A stretch of 64,000 nucleotides of DNA, from NCBI RefSeq assembly GCF_963678635.1, contig NC_087065.1, positions 1,240,001 through 1,304,000 of the forward strand, given 5' to 3'. The number at the start of each line of letters is the position of its first letter. The stretch's first letter is position 1. Both the position numbers and the translations under genes were made by a program. Positions 32,415 to 43,167 of this stretch are shown in pieces. This DNA is from Symsagittifera roscoffensis. Lineage: Eukaryota; Xenacoelomorpha; Acoela; Convolutidae. The notes under the pieces were generated by a model that worked only from the letters and a program-made list of their open reading frames with translations, ran no database searches and was not told the DNA's origin.

Positions 32415-34952
32415 GCACGAAGCCACACAACAACGTATGGTTGTACTTGTCACCAAGGCTGAGCACCTTGGGCGAGGACGCGTTCGAGCATGCGCCGGCT
32501 GTGATAAAAGAGATACACGTGTATCTGAAGAACTTGTTTGATGCCCGGGAGTTAGCTGGGGGCATGATGTTGAAATTGATGCAGGACGTAAACACGATGT
32601 CACTGGACAAGTTCCAAGCTGACGTGCTAGCCACGAGGGCACAGTATGAACGATCGGATGCCATCTTGGGTGGAATGGGAGTGGGATGGACGCCATCCTT
32701 CCTGTCGACGTGCTATCCTAGGGCATCCCGGAACCTGATCGCGAGCTTCGTCAAGGACATCAGGAAGTTGTCGATTGGCGTGATATTAGCCCTATACGTG
32801 ACATTTGGTCATGAAAATTTCGTGAAGGGACCGGCGAATCTCTTCACCCAAGCGTTGGCAGATTTGAGATTGGATGGACTCCTGACTCTGATTGCCATGA
32901 CCTACGGTCGACTGGGTGATTTACTTGTGCTGTTGCGTTACCCTGAACAACTTCAGGGACCAAGTCGTGAGTTCAATGCACAGTTGGAAACCGCCTCGCT
33001 CAGGAGGATGAACGACTGGAGGACTCTCCTGCTCCAATATCTCTTGCAACAGAACAGAAGCGTCACGGGAGAAGATAAGGTGGCGACGGATGCGGGTGAA
33101 TGTAAGCAGTATTGTGGCATGCCCTTGCTGACAGACTTGGCTGTCATGATGCGGATCGACCCGTTGGCTCTGATTCACGGACTGCGGGAATTCGTCACGG
33201 TGGTGTATGGACCGGTGATGTCTTTCGCGTTCCCGGACGTGCAAGTCAAGGCATACAGGAATTCTGTGTTGTATGTCAACCTGGTCTCAGTTAGTTGTGG
33301 ACTGTTCCGTGCTGAATTGGGTAGAGCAGAGGGAGCTGAGAGGGCTGGCCAGCGACGATAGGCTGTTCGGAAGAATAGCTGAGCCAGGTTGGGTGTTGAT
33401 GGATTTCAACAACCACTTCAAGTGCCGAATGGGCCGTGAGGACCTTTCTCACATCCAGTTTAACCCGAAGCTTTGGAATTTGAGACCAGTAGTGAAGGAT
33501 ACAGGAGCGGCTATGGGAGTCCCACTCTTACCAGAGGCCTATGCACATGCGAAAGAGAACCAGCAAGCGTGGCTTTCTGGGTCCAAGCCGCTGCCGGACC
33601 AATACCCTCGATATCCACCGATAAGGAGGATGTTGTTGGGAGCCACATCTCCCATCATTGCCCCTCGCATCGGAGCAGCTCGTGATGCGGAGAAGAGAAT
33701 GCTGAAGTGGAGTGAAGGGATGGAGCCGCGCTTCATCAGCTGGAATGTTGCAGCCGCGCACACGTTTGACTTCTCATTTCCTGATGCTTGGAGTAGGAAA
33801 AAGATCAAGGCACTACCTTCCAGGAGACCAGAGGTCTCGGCTGAAACGTGGAACGAAGTGTATACTCCCACGGATGATTTATCAAGACTGAAGTGGTCAG
33901 GAGAAGCGAAAGTAGTGATGCTGGAAGTGGCGAGGGAGAGCAGAGGAGGCTCATACATAACGATAGAGGACCTGGCACCACATGGCGAGGAGTCCGTAGA
34001 ATTCCTGGTGAACGATGAATTGTTTTATCACGCAGGAGACATGACCGTACCGGCTCGGCCGGACTCGGGAATAGACACACGACAAGGCCCTTCAGGACCC
34101 AAGCCGAAACCTGATGCAGGTGATGATGAATTGATGGATCAGGACGATAACGATAACGACATCGAGGGAAAGACGGGAAAACCGGGTGAGACGGATCTAG
34201 GAGCGTTGGAGAGAGACTTGCTAGAATACCGGTTCAGTGAAGACGACGATGGGGAAATCGATGGGAGTCTTTTGCTAATGACGCCATCGTCTTTCATATC
34301 CCCTACAAAGGAGGCGTCGGCCGACTTATCCCCGATGGACACAATAAGCCAGGCGAGAGAATGCAGAAGCAGGTATCCGCAAAGATTGCTCCATGAGTCA
34401 CCGAGGAGGAGAAAAATCGAGGAATCAATGAGGGTATCCTTCCTGAGTACGCTACCGGAAGAGGAATGGGAGAGATATCAAAGTGAATTAGAAGGCAAGA
34501 CAGGGGCATCCTGGAGCCGAGTGAATTTCATGGAAAGATCATGGGACGTGATACGACGATATGGGACGCAGTCCATAATGAAGGTGGGATTGAACCAACC
34601 CATCATGCGTGAGGTCCTGCAGAAAACAGTGAACTCCATGGAGTCGGATGTTCTGACCGAGTCAGTTACAGAAGACAGTGCCGATGATCAGCAGGTCACA
34701 AAGAAATTACCTGTTAGACGAGCCAGAAAGGGGCTGAAGCGACTAAAAGGGAAGACAGGAAGTCGAGCCGTGAACCCCAGAGTGGTGAAGTCGAAAGCCA
34801 CTGCAGTGGTGGCCTCTTTAACGAGCGCAGGTCGTTCAGGCGAGAGCGGGCAAGGAGATGGTGCAACACTGACAGGGGGAGAAAAAGAGAATCTGATACC
34901 CCCTATGCTCTTGGCAGGTCTGACCACGACAGCCGTGATATCAAAGAAAACA
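32415..34952 (+). repeat. 2.5-kb tandem duplication within unit B, copy 2
   Basis: Second, 2,538-base copy. It keeps the 7 bases lost from copy 1 and the Trp codon at 34,467-34,469. It probably represents the older arrangement, because it reads on into the unique sequence after 34,953. Confidence 0.93.
32441..33361 (+). pseudogene. Unit B middle region, copy 2, first segment
   Basis: An open frame of 306 codons with the native continuation GHENFVKGPANLFTQALADLRLDGLL, which copy 1 has lost by frameshift. It ends at TAG 33,359-33,361 in GQRR*; the protein continues in the +1 frame as DDRLFGRI. Both duplication copies share this break, so it predates the duplication. No family recognised; mostly helical by composition. 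Confidence 0.65.
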
Positions 34953-35330
34953 GCACGAACCCGGGCAGACACTAAATTAGAGATGGAGATCATCAGTCAA
35001 TGTGGATCTGGAGGACTTGAAGATTACAGGCCCTCGCGGACCAACATGGCCAAATTGAAACTGGAAGGACAACTCGACGTGGTCGAGTACAGTCGAGTCA
35101 CTGTGCCGGAATCGGTCCACATGGGAGATCCAGCAGGGGGTTATGTGGAGATGTTGAAAGCGAGAAACTCCGCGAGAGGGCACCTGATGGCTTGGAGCGA
35201 GAAGCGAGCCATGCAGGAATATCTGAAAGAGCTTACGGATAATTCAAACTTAAATCGGAAAGAATACGGTACGGTAATGTCCTCTGAAGCGAACGAAATC
35301 GGATTAGAAAAACTACTAGAAATTTCTTGA
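33330..35330 (+). pseudogene. Unit B middle region, copy 2, second segment
   Basis: Open from the frame change to a TGA at 35,328-35,330. In order: DFNNHFKCRMG; MLLGATSPIIAPRIG; DDLSRLKWSGEAKVVMLEVARES; acidic DELMDQDDNDND; HESPRRRKIEE and LPEEEWERYQ; NFMERSWDVIRRYG; a Lys/Arg-rich stretch VRRARKGLKRLKGK that could bind nucleic acid; and KLEMEIISQCG. Minus-strand homologues lie at 44.97-46.34 kb and again in the displaced block 52.43-53.36 kb. Function unknown. Confidence 0.65.
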
Positions 35331-35363
35331 AGGGCGGCCCTCCAGAGATATTTCGACGAGTCG

Positions 35364-37214
35364 ATGCATGCACCTGCTACGGTGGCAGCATACCTGGCTC
35401 ATCCTTGCATGAGAACCGATCTGCAAGTACGGTTGGCTTGGTGCTTGATGGGCATCAAGAAGGCGGAATATGAAGCCAGTAATGATTCGAAATCACGGGA
35501 ACAGGAGCTGGAGTTGATGGAAGCTCTGCGAGCGTTGATTTCAAAAGACGATTCTGCGATAGCGTGGGCTAAGCGTAAGGATGCCCTTTGCTTTGTCAGG
35601 TTCGTGGTGGATCGTATCCCCACTCCTGTTTTGGGAGAATGTATAAAGATCATTCGGCAAAAGGGAGTTGATGGCGAAAGGAACTTCCTCAGGGCACTCC
35701 TGGAACTATATCAGGATATGCCGTTGACTGTACCAAATAAGGAGTCGAATGACATGGAGAGTTATCGCAAGTTGGAAGAAGTGAGAAGATATTCAAACAA
35801 AGAATTGAAAGTGAGCCGGGAGTTGATTGAAGCAGTCAAGGGACAAAAAGACTTTGCAACACTAGGAAAACTGAAGTCGTTCCAATATGTGTCTGGCATA
35901 CCGGGGATGGCGTGTAATCCCTTCGTGAATGAAGAAGCCAGGGAAGCGTACTTCGACTATGAGCAAGTCATAGTACTCAATTTCTGGGTTGAACGGATTA
36001 AAGAAACTGGAATGCTGATGGTGGAACAACCCAAGCTGGGAATTATCTTGGAAGAACGAGTGGTCGAACCCTCGGTTCCCGAGCTAAAGGGGCAAGTGAG
36101 TTTTGATTGTGGTTCTTGGGACCGTCCCTTGAAAACCAGTTTAGTAACGATGTGGGAACTCATGAAGCCTTCTTGGTGTCCTCATCCTAACGCTGGTTTA
36201 ATCTGGGACATGACGGCGGATATCACGTTAGACCTGGATGATGACGCGAGTCTACATGATCTGGCCATGATACACCATCTGCTGGCCATGAGGTTGACGA
36301 AGCGGAAGAGCAACCCATCCACGGAGCTGTCCGAGGAAGGTCCATCGAGCAATTGGTTGAAGCAAGGCACGTGCTTGGCTCAACATAGTGGGATGGAAGG
36401 ACATGTTTGCAACTTGGGACACTGCCTGATTACGCTGAGCGAGCAGCATCGACAACTGGCACGATTGTACGGAAGATTGAGCATGTCGGATAAGAGTGGC
36501 ATGGAGTTGGTCGCGGACTGTCATGGGGTGACGGATATAAACTTGATCACAGCCTTGGGAATTTGTAGCATGACGAGTTCGATAGAATCGCTTGAGCGCC
36601 TGGAGCGTGCCCATGAGCTAGTGACGTCCCTCAGCGTGGAAGTATTCCCTGGAGCATTGCAGACGGAGCAGAAGATCGGAGGCTGGCGAGAAGCTCTGGA
36701 GAACGAAATGAATCTGAAAGATAGTGAAGCCTATCATAAACCTACTGGTTCAAAATATCTGGTGGGTTCAAGCTCCGCACCATATTGCAGTAGTAGGTAT
36801 CCTACACACATGGTGGTGATGGATGCGAGGACACAGCAGGTGTTGATTGACCAACTTTTCTCCGTGCCAAAGTGCGTGAGGTTGGCCAGAATGTCGGAGA
36901 GGTCATATAATTTGTTGGCAAAGATCTTTCGGGCAGTCCCGAAGAGATCTGAAGGCGAGTTGCAAGACGTAGTGGGTGAGGAGTTTCTGAGATTGAACGA
37001 AGGTAATGTGAGTGAGTTCCAGAAGCAGAAAGCGAGTGGAGCGTTACCCACTGAATTCCCCACCATAGAAGAGAAAGACGAATTACACAGAATTCTGATG
37101 GAGGTGGAACCGTTGCTGGGAGCCTCAGGGTATCGGACCCGAAGGAACATAGTGAGAACCCATGGGGAGTATCCTTGCCACTGCTTGGTGGGTATCGGAC
37201 CCGAAAGAACATAG
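35364..37214 (+). pseudogene. Unit B C-terminal region
   Basis: 616 open codons: AYLAHPCMRTDLQVRLAWCLMGIKKAEY, AWAKRKDALCFVRFVVDRIPTPVLGECIKIIR, FDCGSWDRPLKTSL, DLDDDASLHDLAMIHHLL, and SVPKCVRLARMSERSYNLLAKIF. Each block has a recognisable minus-strand counterpart between 43.17 and 44.72 kb, so it is a conserved part of unit B. Largely helical, no transmembrane segment or signal peptide seen. No known domain recognised. A short gap and frame change at 35,328-35,364 separates it from the previous segment. The end is artificial, caused by the 62-base duplication at 37,128. Confidence 0.65.
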
Positions 37215-37251
37215 TGAGAACCCATGGGGAGTATCCTTGCCACTGGCGCAG
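37128..37251 (+). repeat. 62-base tandem duplication
   Basis: The sequence starting GGGTATCGGACCCGAA at 37,128 is repeated at 37,190. Sixty-two is not a multiple of three, so the repeat breaks the unit B frame; translation resumes in another frame as SLPLAQTLWYPKRGN. Confidence 0.9.
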
Positions 37252-37974
37252 ACGTTGTGGTACCCCAAACGCGGGAATCTGATGCTAGTATGGGACGTGG
37301 AGGAGTTGTACTCTACGGGGTTGCCCGATCAGAATCAACAGGTATCAATCGTGGTGGTTAGTGCCATGCTGGCAGTGAGATGGTTGGAGGCTAACGCGGA
37401 CACGAGTGAACAGGAGACGGCCGTGCCGACTCCTGAGCAGCTGAGCAACGTGAAGATGAGTCGTGGATTGGATCTTTTCAGAACCACCTGCAAGGTTCTG
37501 AGAATACCCAAAGCCATTGAAAGGATATGGTCGAGGCAGAGATTGATGCCTTGGTTCCGTGCAGTGATGACATTATGGATGTATGAACGCGCGAAGCGTC
37601 ACATGTCGAGGAACACGGAAACCTATCAATCTTTCCAGCTAGATATAGGACCGGGAGCCTATAAAAGAGCATTCCTGACGCACAGGAACGCTGTCACCAC
37701 GGCGGTGAAGCGAGTAGCTGGAGCGCCTTGTGTAACTGAAGATGAAAAGAAAGAGGTCTTAAGAGCTGACCTAGAAAGAAATGTGAGCCTATGTCTTCAC
37801 AACAGCTTTTGCAGGAACCGGGAGCAAAAGGTGAATGTGGACCTGCTACCTTGTTGCAAACCGAGGCTGTTGGAACAGGAGAGTTGGGGCACGGCCCGCA
37901 ACTCCATGGACATGCTGGAGAAAGTCCTAGAAGACAGCGAAGCTGAAGATCAGGATGGAGAAGCGATGGAATGA
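37215..37974 (+). pseudogene. Unit B extreme C-terminus
   Basis: Open to TGA at 37,972-37,974, ending in an acidic tail (EDSEAEDQDGEAME). It reads LMLVWDVEELYSTGLPDQNQQVSIVVVSAML, then a helical basic region and a Cys-containing stretch (LHNSFCRNREQ, DLLPCCKP). There is no counterpart on the minus strand, where unit B is cut off at 43,168. I take this as the natural end of unit B. Confidence 0.6.
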
Positions 37975-38760
37975 AGATTATGAACGAAGAGAACAAGTGA
38001 AGACGTGAGCAAAGAAGAGAAGAAAAGGAGAAAAAACTTGATTGTCTTTGTGTGTTAAAAATTGAACCAATCAACCAAGTTTGGATTATTGAACTTGTTA
38101 AACTTTTTGTTTTGATTTAGTTTGGTCAAACCAAACTTTGAAAATTGTTACAATTGTTAAAATTGTTGAAAGAGAATTTTAGTTGTACTACTTATGTATA
38201 TATATAGAACATAGGTGAGTATATTTACCTATTTAAACACGACTGAAGTTTTTAACTTGTGTAAGACACCATTTCACTGTGTGGCGACATGGTAAGTTTG
38301 AGTAAACTCGCTCGAGAAGGGTGGGTAACTCAATAACTTTCCTAGCCACAGAGTTTCTTAGTTTTAATATTGAAAGGACCGCATAAATAACTGATTATAC
38401 TTGGTGAGCGATGTTAAGTTAATTTTAACGGGTGCGTGGCCGTGCCACGTCCCAACTTTTTAATCACAAAGAGCGAAAAGAAGTTTTATGGCAAGACGAC
38501 GTAAGTAGTCAGAAAAGAAATTTTATCTAGGACACTCCTCATGGTGCAAATTTTGTGAAAATGTTGAAAGGCAGTGAAATGTAGTACGATGCCATTTGTG
38601 AACACGTAGTGAGTTGAGGTGGAGTAGATAAATTTCATTTTCTTATGCGATTTGTAAGATTGATTACAGAGAACTGGAACACTACTTGACGATAAACCGG
38701 TGTTATGCGATCAATAGGGATATTGATGGGGACTTGTCCGGGGAGTATGTGCCATTCTGC
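37975..38760 (+). other. Non-coding region after unit B
   Basis: AT-rich, no coding frame. It contains a strong hairpin at 38,430-38,453 (GGG..CGTGGC, loop CGT, GCCACG..CCC), an imperfect 38,201-38,222 hairpin (ATAGGT/ACCTAT) and one copy of TTGTCCGGGGAGT at 38,734-38,746, just before the solo arm. It shows no similarity to the 16.1-16.9 kb region that would make it a 3' LTR. Confidence 0.45.
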
Positions 38761-39632
38761 CAGATGGCACAGCGCAACCTTCCGGCGACACGATAAAAAA
38801 CGAATAAAGGCCTTATTAACGAAAAAGTATTGCGAAGGAGGGTAGGAATATTCTAGAATTTTTATTTTCAAAATTTCGATCGGAAGGGGAATGTTTCTCA
38901 GAAATACAAAAAAGACGGCCATTTTGACAAAAAACGACGAAAAAAAGAACAACGACAAATATTGTGGAAAACGGTCGCACAAGAGACGAAAAACACAAAG
39001 CCTCTTATCGTGGCAACAACACACGATAAGACCCTTAGCAGCGGATATTAGTGGAGAAGGAAGCTTCAGTGGGGAAGAAATATTCCACGGAACCCTCCCG
39101 TGCCAAAAATTGGAAGAGATAAGAACGTTATCTCAGGAAGATTACGGGAGCGGAGGCTTGGTCCCCCAGAGACTGTTTTATGTGAAGGGACTATATAAAA
39201 CTGACTTTGTAGCTACTTGGATGTCGTAGAAGTCTAAATTAACACCGGTATTATTTGATCTTTTAGAATATGAGTAGCTAGAAAGAGGAAAGGGTCAATC
39301 CATCTCCATTGGATTTAATATAGAACTGTCACACAAAAACATATTAAAATAGGTTGTTCAAGCTGTGTTTTTAATGGCAATCACGTAGCCTGAGGATCCG
39401 AGACTCAGCTATGTGGTTGTGTTCGCATGTAAACGAAAGCTGATCAAAAGTCGTTTGACTGATGGCCTAAAAATAGTAACTTTTTACTTAGCCCTAAACA
39501 GACCAGAAAATCAACTGGCAAGGTCGAGACGGTGAAAAACGAGTAAGATTAAGGTAACTGACGCCTGCCAGTCGTTAATAGGTACTTTTTCTATGCTCCG
39601 TCGCGGTGTAGTATTTGAGCGAATGTTACATA
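38761..39632 (+). repeat. Solo palindrome arm (right-arm type)
   Basis: Matches 6,989-7,855 (copy A) and its equivalent in copy B closely and in the same orientation. It starts exactly at the palindrome centre (CAGATGGCACAGCGC) and ends at GCGAATGTTACATA, the point where the other solo arm also stops. It carries the hairpins at 39,382-39,415 and 39,513-39,572. This defines a discrete unit of about 0.87-0.92 kb. Confidence 0.85.
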
Positions 39633-40590
39633 TATTTCAATGTATGCCAATTACTAATTTGAAATCTCACAAAGACCTGGGTCTCTACATTACCGAGGAC
39701 CTTTCTTGGGATCTTCACTTATCAGAAAGTACCAAAAAAGCAAATACTGCCTTCCTTGTAATAAAACGAAATTTTCCCAAACTTTCCATGAGCACAACGA
39801 ACCTTTATAAAAGTATGATTATATCTATTATCACACATTTGAGCTGTTGCTTCTACAAAAGCATCAAGAGTATTAGTTTATTTGAGTCACTTATCAGAAA
39901 GTACCAAAAAAGCAAATACTGCCATCCTTGTAATAAAAAAAAATTTTCCCAAACTTTCCATGAGCACAACGAACCTTTATAAAAGTATGATTATATCTAT
40001 TATCACACATTCGAGCTGGTGCTTCTACAAAAGCATCAAGAGTACTAGTTTATTTGAGTCCCTTCAAAAAAGATTTTGTCATTGGATCACTGGTTGTAAA
40101 AATTATATAGACGCCCTAATTAAACTGAACGTTTTACGAATACCATCTTATCTTCAAATGCTAGATCTTTTATACTTGTCCAAACTAATGAATGGATCCT
40201 ATGATTTCGCTTTTGCTGCTAAAGCGGTCAGTTTTTCACTCAGGGAAAATATTTTCAATACAAGGTCTGCTGCTTCTAGTTTGTTTTAGGTACAACGCTT
40301 ATAGTTCAAGCTATGTGAACAGAATTTCTGGTTTCGTTTGACTCGACTTGTAACTTTAGCACCAAGTTATGTTGACATTATAGATATTGGTTCTCTCAAG
40401 AAAGGCCTTCGTCGATGGCTTTAGAATTATTTCACTTTATGTTTCGATAAAAATGTTACCTGCACTTGGAAAACGCATTGTGATTGTGTACAGTACAACT
40501 GCAGAAATTTAATAAGAAACTTACCACCTTGAAAATCATCTCAGAGGGTTGATGAACCCTCACGGACTCTCCCGTGGAATTTTTATTGAT
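39633..40590 (+). pseudogene. 5'-truncated LINE: reverse transcriptase C-terminus
   Basis: Frames at 39,593-39,982 and 39,882-40,289 read as the last part of a non-LTR reverse transcriptase: KSHKDLGLYITEDLSWDLHL, KKANTAFLVIKRNF, LYKSMIISIITH, then LFESLQKRFCHWITGCKNYIDALIKLNVLRIPSYLQMLDLLYL. A LKKGLRRWL-like end lies near 40,400. This pattern is typical of animal jockey/CR1-type LINEs; clade not determined. The catalytic FADD region is absent (5' truncation). A 172-base internal tandem duplication and stops disable it. Confidence 0.8.
39716..40059 (+). repeat. 172-base tandem duplication inside the LINE
   Basis: 39,716-39,887 is repeated at 39,888-40,059 with a few differences. The length is not a multiple of three, so the second copy changes frame. 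Confidence 0.9.
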
Positions 40591-40620
40591 GATAATAATA
40601 AAAATATTAATCATAATAAT
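40545..40620 (+). promoter_or_regulatory. LINE 3' end: twin stem-loops and AT-rich tail
   Basis: GAGGGTT-GATG-AACCCTC and CACGG-ACTCTC-CCGTG form two adjacent perfect stem-loops, followed by a tail of (AAT/ATT) simple repeat up to 40,620. Stem-loops before a simple-repeat tail are known in LINEs whose RT recognises the RNA 3' end; that role here is inferred. Confidence 0.6.
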
Positions 40621-41542
40621 GTGACATTCGACCAGAATGTACGAAAATGCAGTTTCACATTCGAATTTTTATGGAGCAGAAAAAGAGCAGCTAATCTGGA
40701 AGATTGATGGTTTTAACAGATTAGTGATGTTATTTGAACGATTAGACAAATCGGGAAGGGTTGGTGTTAACTGACATAATAATTTTAAAAAGTTCGAATT
40801 GTGACGTCACATTTCTGAGAAATGCTGAAACGGCCATTTTGAGACAGAAAACGGGAGAAAAACAGAACAACAATAGTTGCAGTGAAAACAACTACAAGAA
40901 AATAACGACAGATCGAAGTTATAACTGGAAATTGTCAGAAACCGCTCCGAGTTGTAACGATTGTGCCGCTACAATCGTTACCGAGCAATTCGAACAAACG
41001 AGGAAGGGTATTGGGACGACGTGTCCCGCCTTCCTAAAAGAAATAAGGACGCTATTTCCCCGGATTCCAGAATCCGGAGGGTCTCGGGCCCAAGACTCAA
41101 ACTGTTTTATACAAATTTTTAGCTTCCTCGTCATGCCCTGAATTGAATTTAATTAATATCCAGATTCAGTTTCAGAGAATGAGAAGCTAGGAGTGAAGGA
41201 AAGGGTTGTTCCATCTTCGATGGAGATGATGATTTTTGTCTACTGAACAAAAACAATCTTAATATAATAAATAGTTGTAGCCCTGTTTTTAGGAATGACC
41301 TCGTGGTCTGGGGATACTGAGACCCAGCCATGAGCTCACTATTCTTGCATATAATTAAGTTAATTTGTGTGTTTTGACCGAAGCCGGAAACAAAAACGTT
41401 TTTGTCGACCCGATGTTGGAAAGACCACCAAAAGAACTGGCTTTGGCAGAGACGGTGAAAAGCATGTAGAGCTGTGTTTAGACGCTAGCCAGACGTTTTA
41501 GAACCTAGCTTTCTTTTCCGTCGATATGTACTTCCGAGCGAA
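40621..41542 (-). repeat. Solo palindrome arm (left-arm type, inverted)
   Basis: The reverse complement of about 6,080-6,989. It begins exactly at the palindrome centre (GTGACATTCGACCAGAATG) and ends at CTTCCGAGCGA, the equivalent of the end of the other solo arm. Hairpins at 41,300-41,334 and 41,436-41,492 are preserved. Because the two arm types are inverted homologues, the two solo arms lie as diverged direct repeats around the LINE fragment. Confidence 0.82.
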
Positions 41543-42948
41543 ATTTAAATAATCATAATTATAATCAGAATAAAAATCATATTAATCATATTAATGCAAA
41601 ATCGAGGCAATCTAACTCAACTGTTAGATGCAAAGGTTCGGCAAATATCCTTATTTCTCAGAAAAGTTCTAGTTCAAATCGAATTTTTGAAAAATCAAAT
41701 TTCAAGAACGTTCTGAGCCATTTCATCGCAGTTTTGGTGCTAACGCGTTCAAAAACCTTTTCGACGTGCATCGGCAGGTTCGAAAGTGCCAATCCGGAAG
41801 AATGGCACAATTAGACTCAGTATCTCTCAAGCCTATTTATTATACAATTTGTATGTATACAATGTATGTGTACTCATTATTTTTATTGTAAGTATATAAG
41901 TATTGAAATTACAAAAGTTTTGCACATTGTTGCACCATCAAGTTTCAGAGAAATGAAGCTTTCACAAAATAACATACATTTGAGGCAATGTCTCGAAAAC
42001 TTAGTATAATTGATATTTTTACCAAGTAATATTCGCGCAAAATTCAAAATTTCATAACAAGGAGTGGTTGATTTTGATTTGATTTTTCTTTAGTCAAATG
42101 TCTTATGATATTTTTATGATGGATGATCATTTTCTTATTGTTTTGTTTATTCAAGTTTTGATAATTTTTTAAGATCCGTCTCGTTTTTTCGATTTCAAAA
42201 CATAACAGTTTTTTTATTTCGATATTTTATGAATTGTTTTTTCTAAAGCCATAATTTCAATTTCGGTTCTATATTTTGATAGTCAACTCCCTGTTTCTGA
42301 AACTGTCTCTGCTTCCCTGAAAGGATTTGTTTCATTTTCCGATTTCGAAACATGTTAGTACTTTTATTTCGATATGTTTTTATTTGTTTTTGCTGCAGCC
42401 GATATTTCGAGCTCGGAAGTATAAGTTTCCTGCTTCTGAAATCGTCGCGTGTGTTAATTCTCGGTCTCTCGTTCCAGATGTGAGTAATTCTAATGTCAGC
42501 CGCTTTTACATTGGTAATACTTTGGTCTTTAAACTTTCATGACCTATCCGCCGTCGCGCGCTCATTCCCACTTTGACTCAGATGTTGTCCTACGAGTGAA
42601 TTCTCTTTCGGTGTTTGTCTTTTCTGAAACTTAGATGTCGAACATTTTTGCATTCATCAGTGAAGTTATACCCACAAAATGAAATCTTGCAAAGCACTTT
42701 TGATTTTAGAGCGAGCGAAAAAGAAAGCTTTTAGGATGACAGGCAGGATTTAAGAATTTTCATATTGAATAAAACTGGTGCCTTGATTATTTTTAGCGCC
42801 TAAATATCAAATACCAGACTTGAGTTACCTCATTAATGGATTGCAAGGAAAAGCTTGCAGTATTGTCTTACATGGGCTTGCAAGTTCCTCTGATCGGGTT
42901 CTAACTCTTTGATTCAAAAATTTTCCAGATTGACTGCACCAGAAGTTC
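41543..42948. other. AT-rich non-coding region
   Basis: Simple ATAATCATA-like repeats at the left, then sequence with an imperfect duplication: 42,183-42,250 resembles 42,333-42,420 (TTTCGATTTC.AAACAT, TTTATTTCGATAT). No coding frame or RNA gene recognised. Confidence 0.45.
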
Positions 42949-43146
42949 CTAAAGCCAAACCATTGCAAAGAAATTGAACTTAAACTTGATTAAATTTAGT
43001 AACATGTTTTTGATATTGAGTGCAATTTCCGGAGGTTTTTCTCGCTCAAAAAAGTTTCTGAGTGCTATGTCGATAGCTTCCTTGAGTAGAACAATAGTGT
43101 ACAAACTTTTGACATCTAAAGAAAATATGTTCTCATCGGAGTCCAA
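42949..43146 (-). pseudogene. Penelope-like reverse transcriptase fragment
   Basis: The minus-strand peptide FSLDVKSLYTIVLLKEAIDIALRNFFERE, then NLIKFKFNF, matches the RT motif region typical of Penelope-like elements (SLDVxSLYTNVPLxEAI). It covers only about 65 codons and lacks the YVDD block. It abuts the broken end of the minus-strand unit B at 43,168. Confidence 0.65.
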
Positions 43147-43167
43147 CTCAACTTTCTCAACAACCTC

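Noticed and set aside
26512-37974. Unit B as a multi-exon host gene
   Set aside because: Frame changes are abrupt, at indels or duplications, without consistent GT-AG borders; and unit B is repeated with the retroelement on the other strand.
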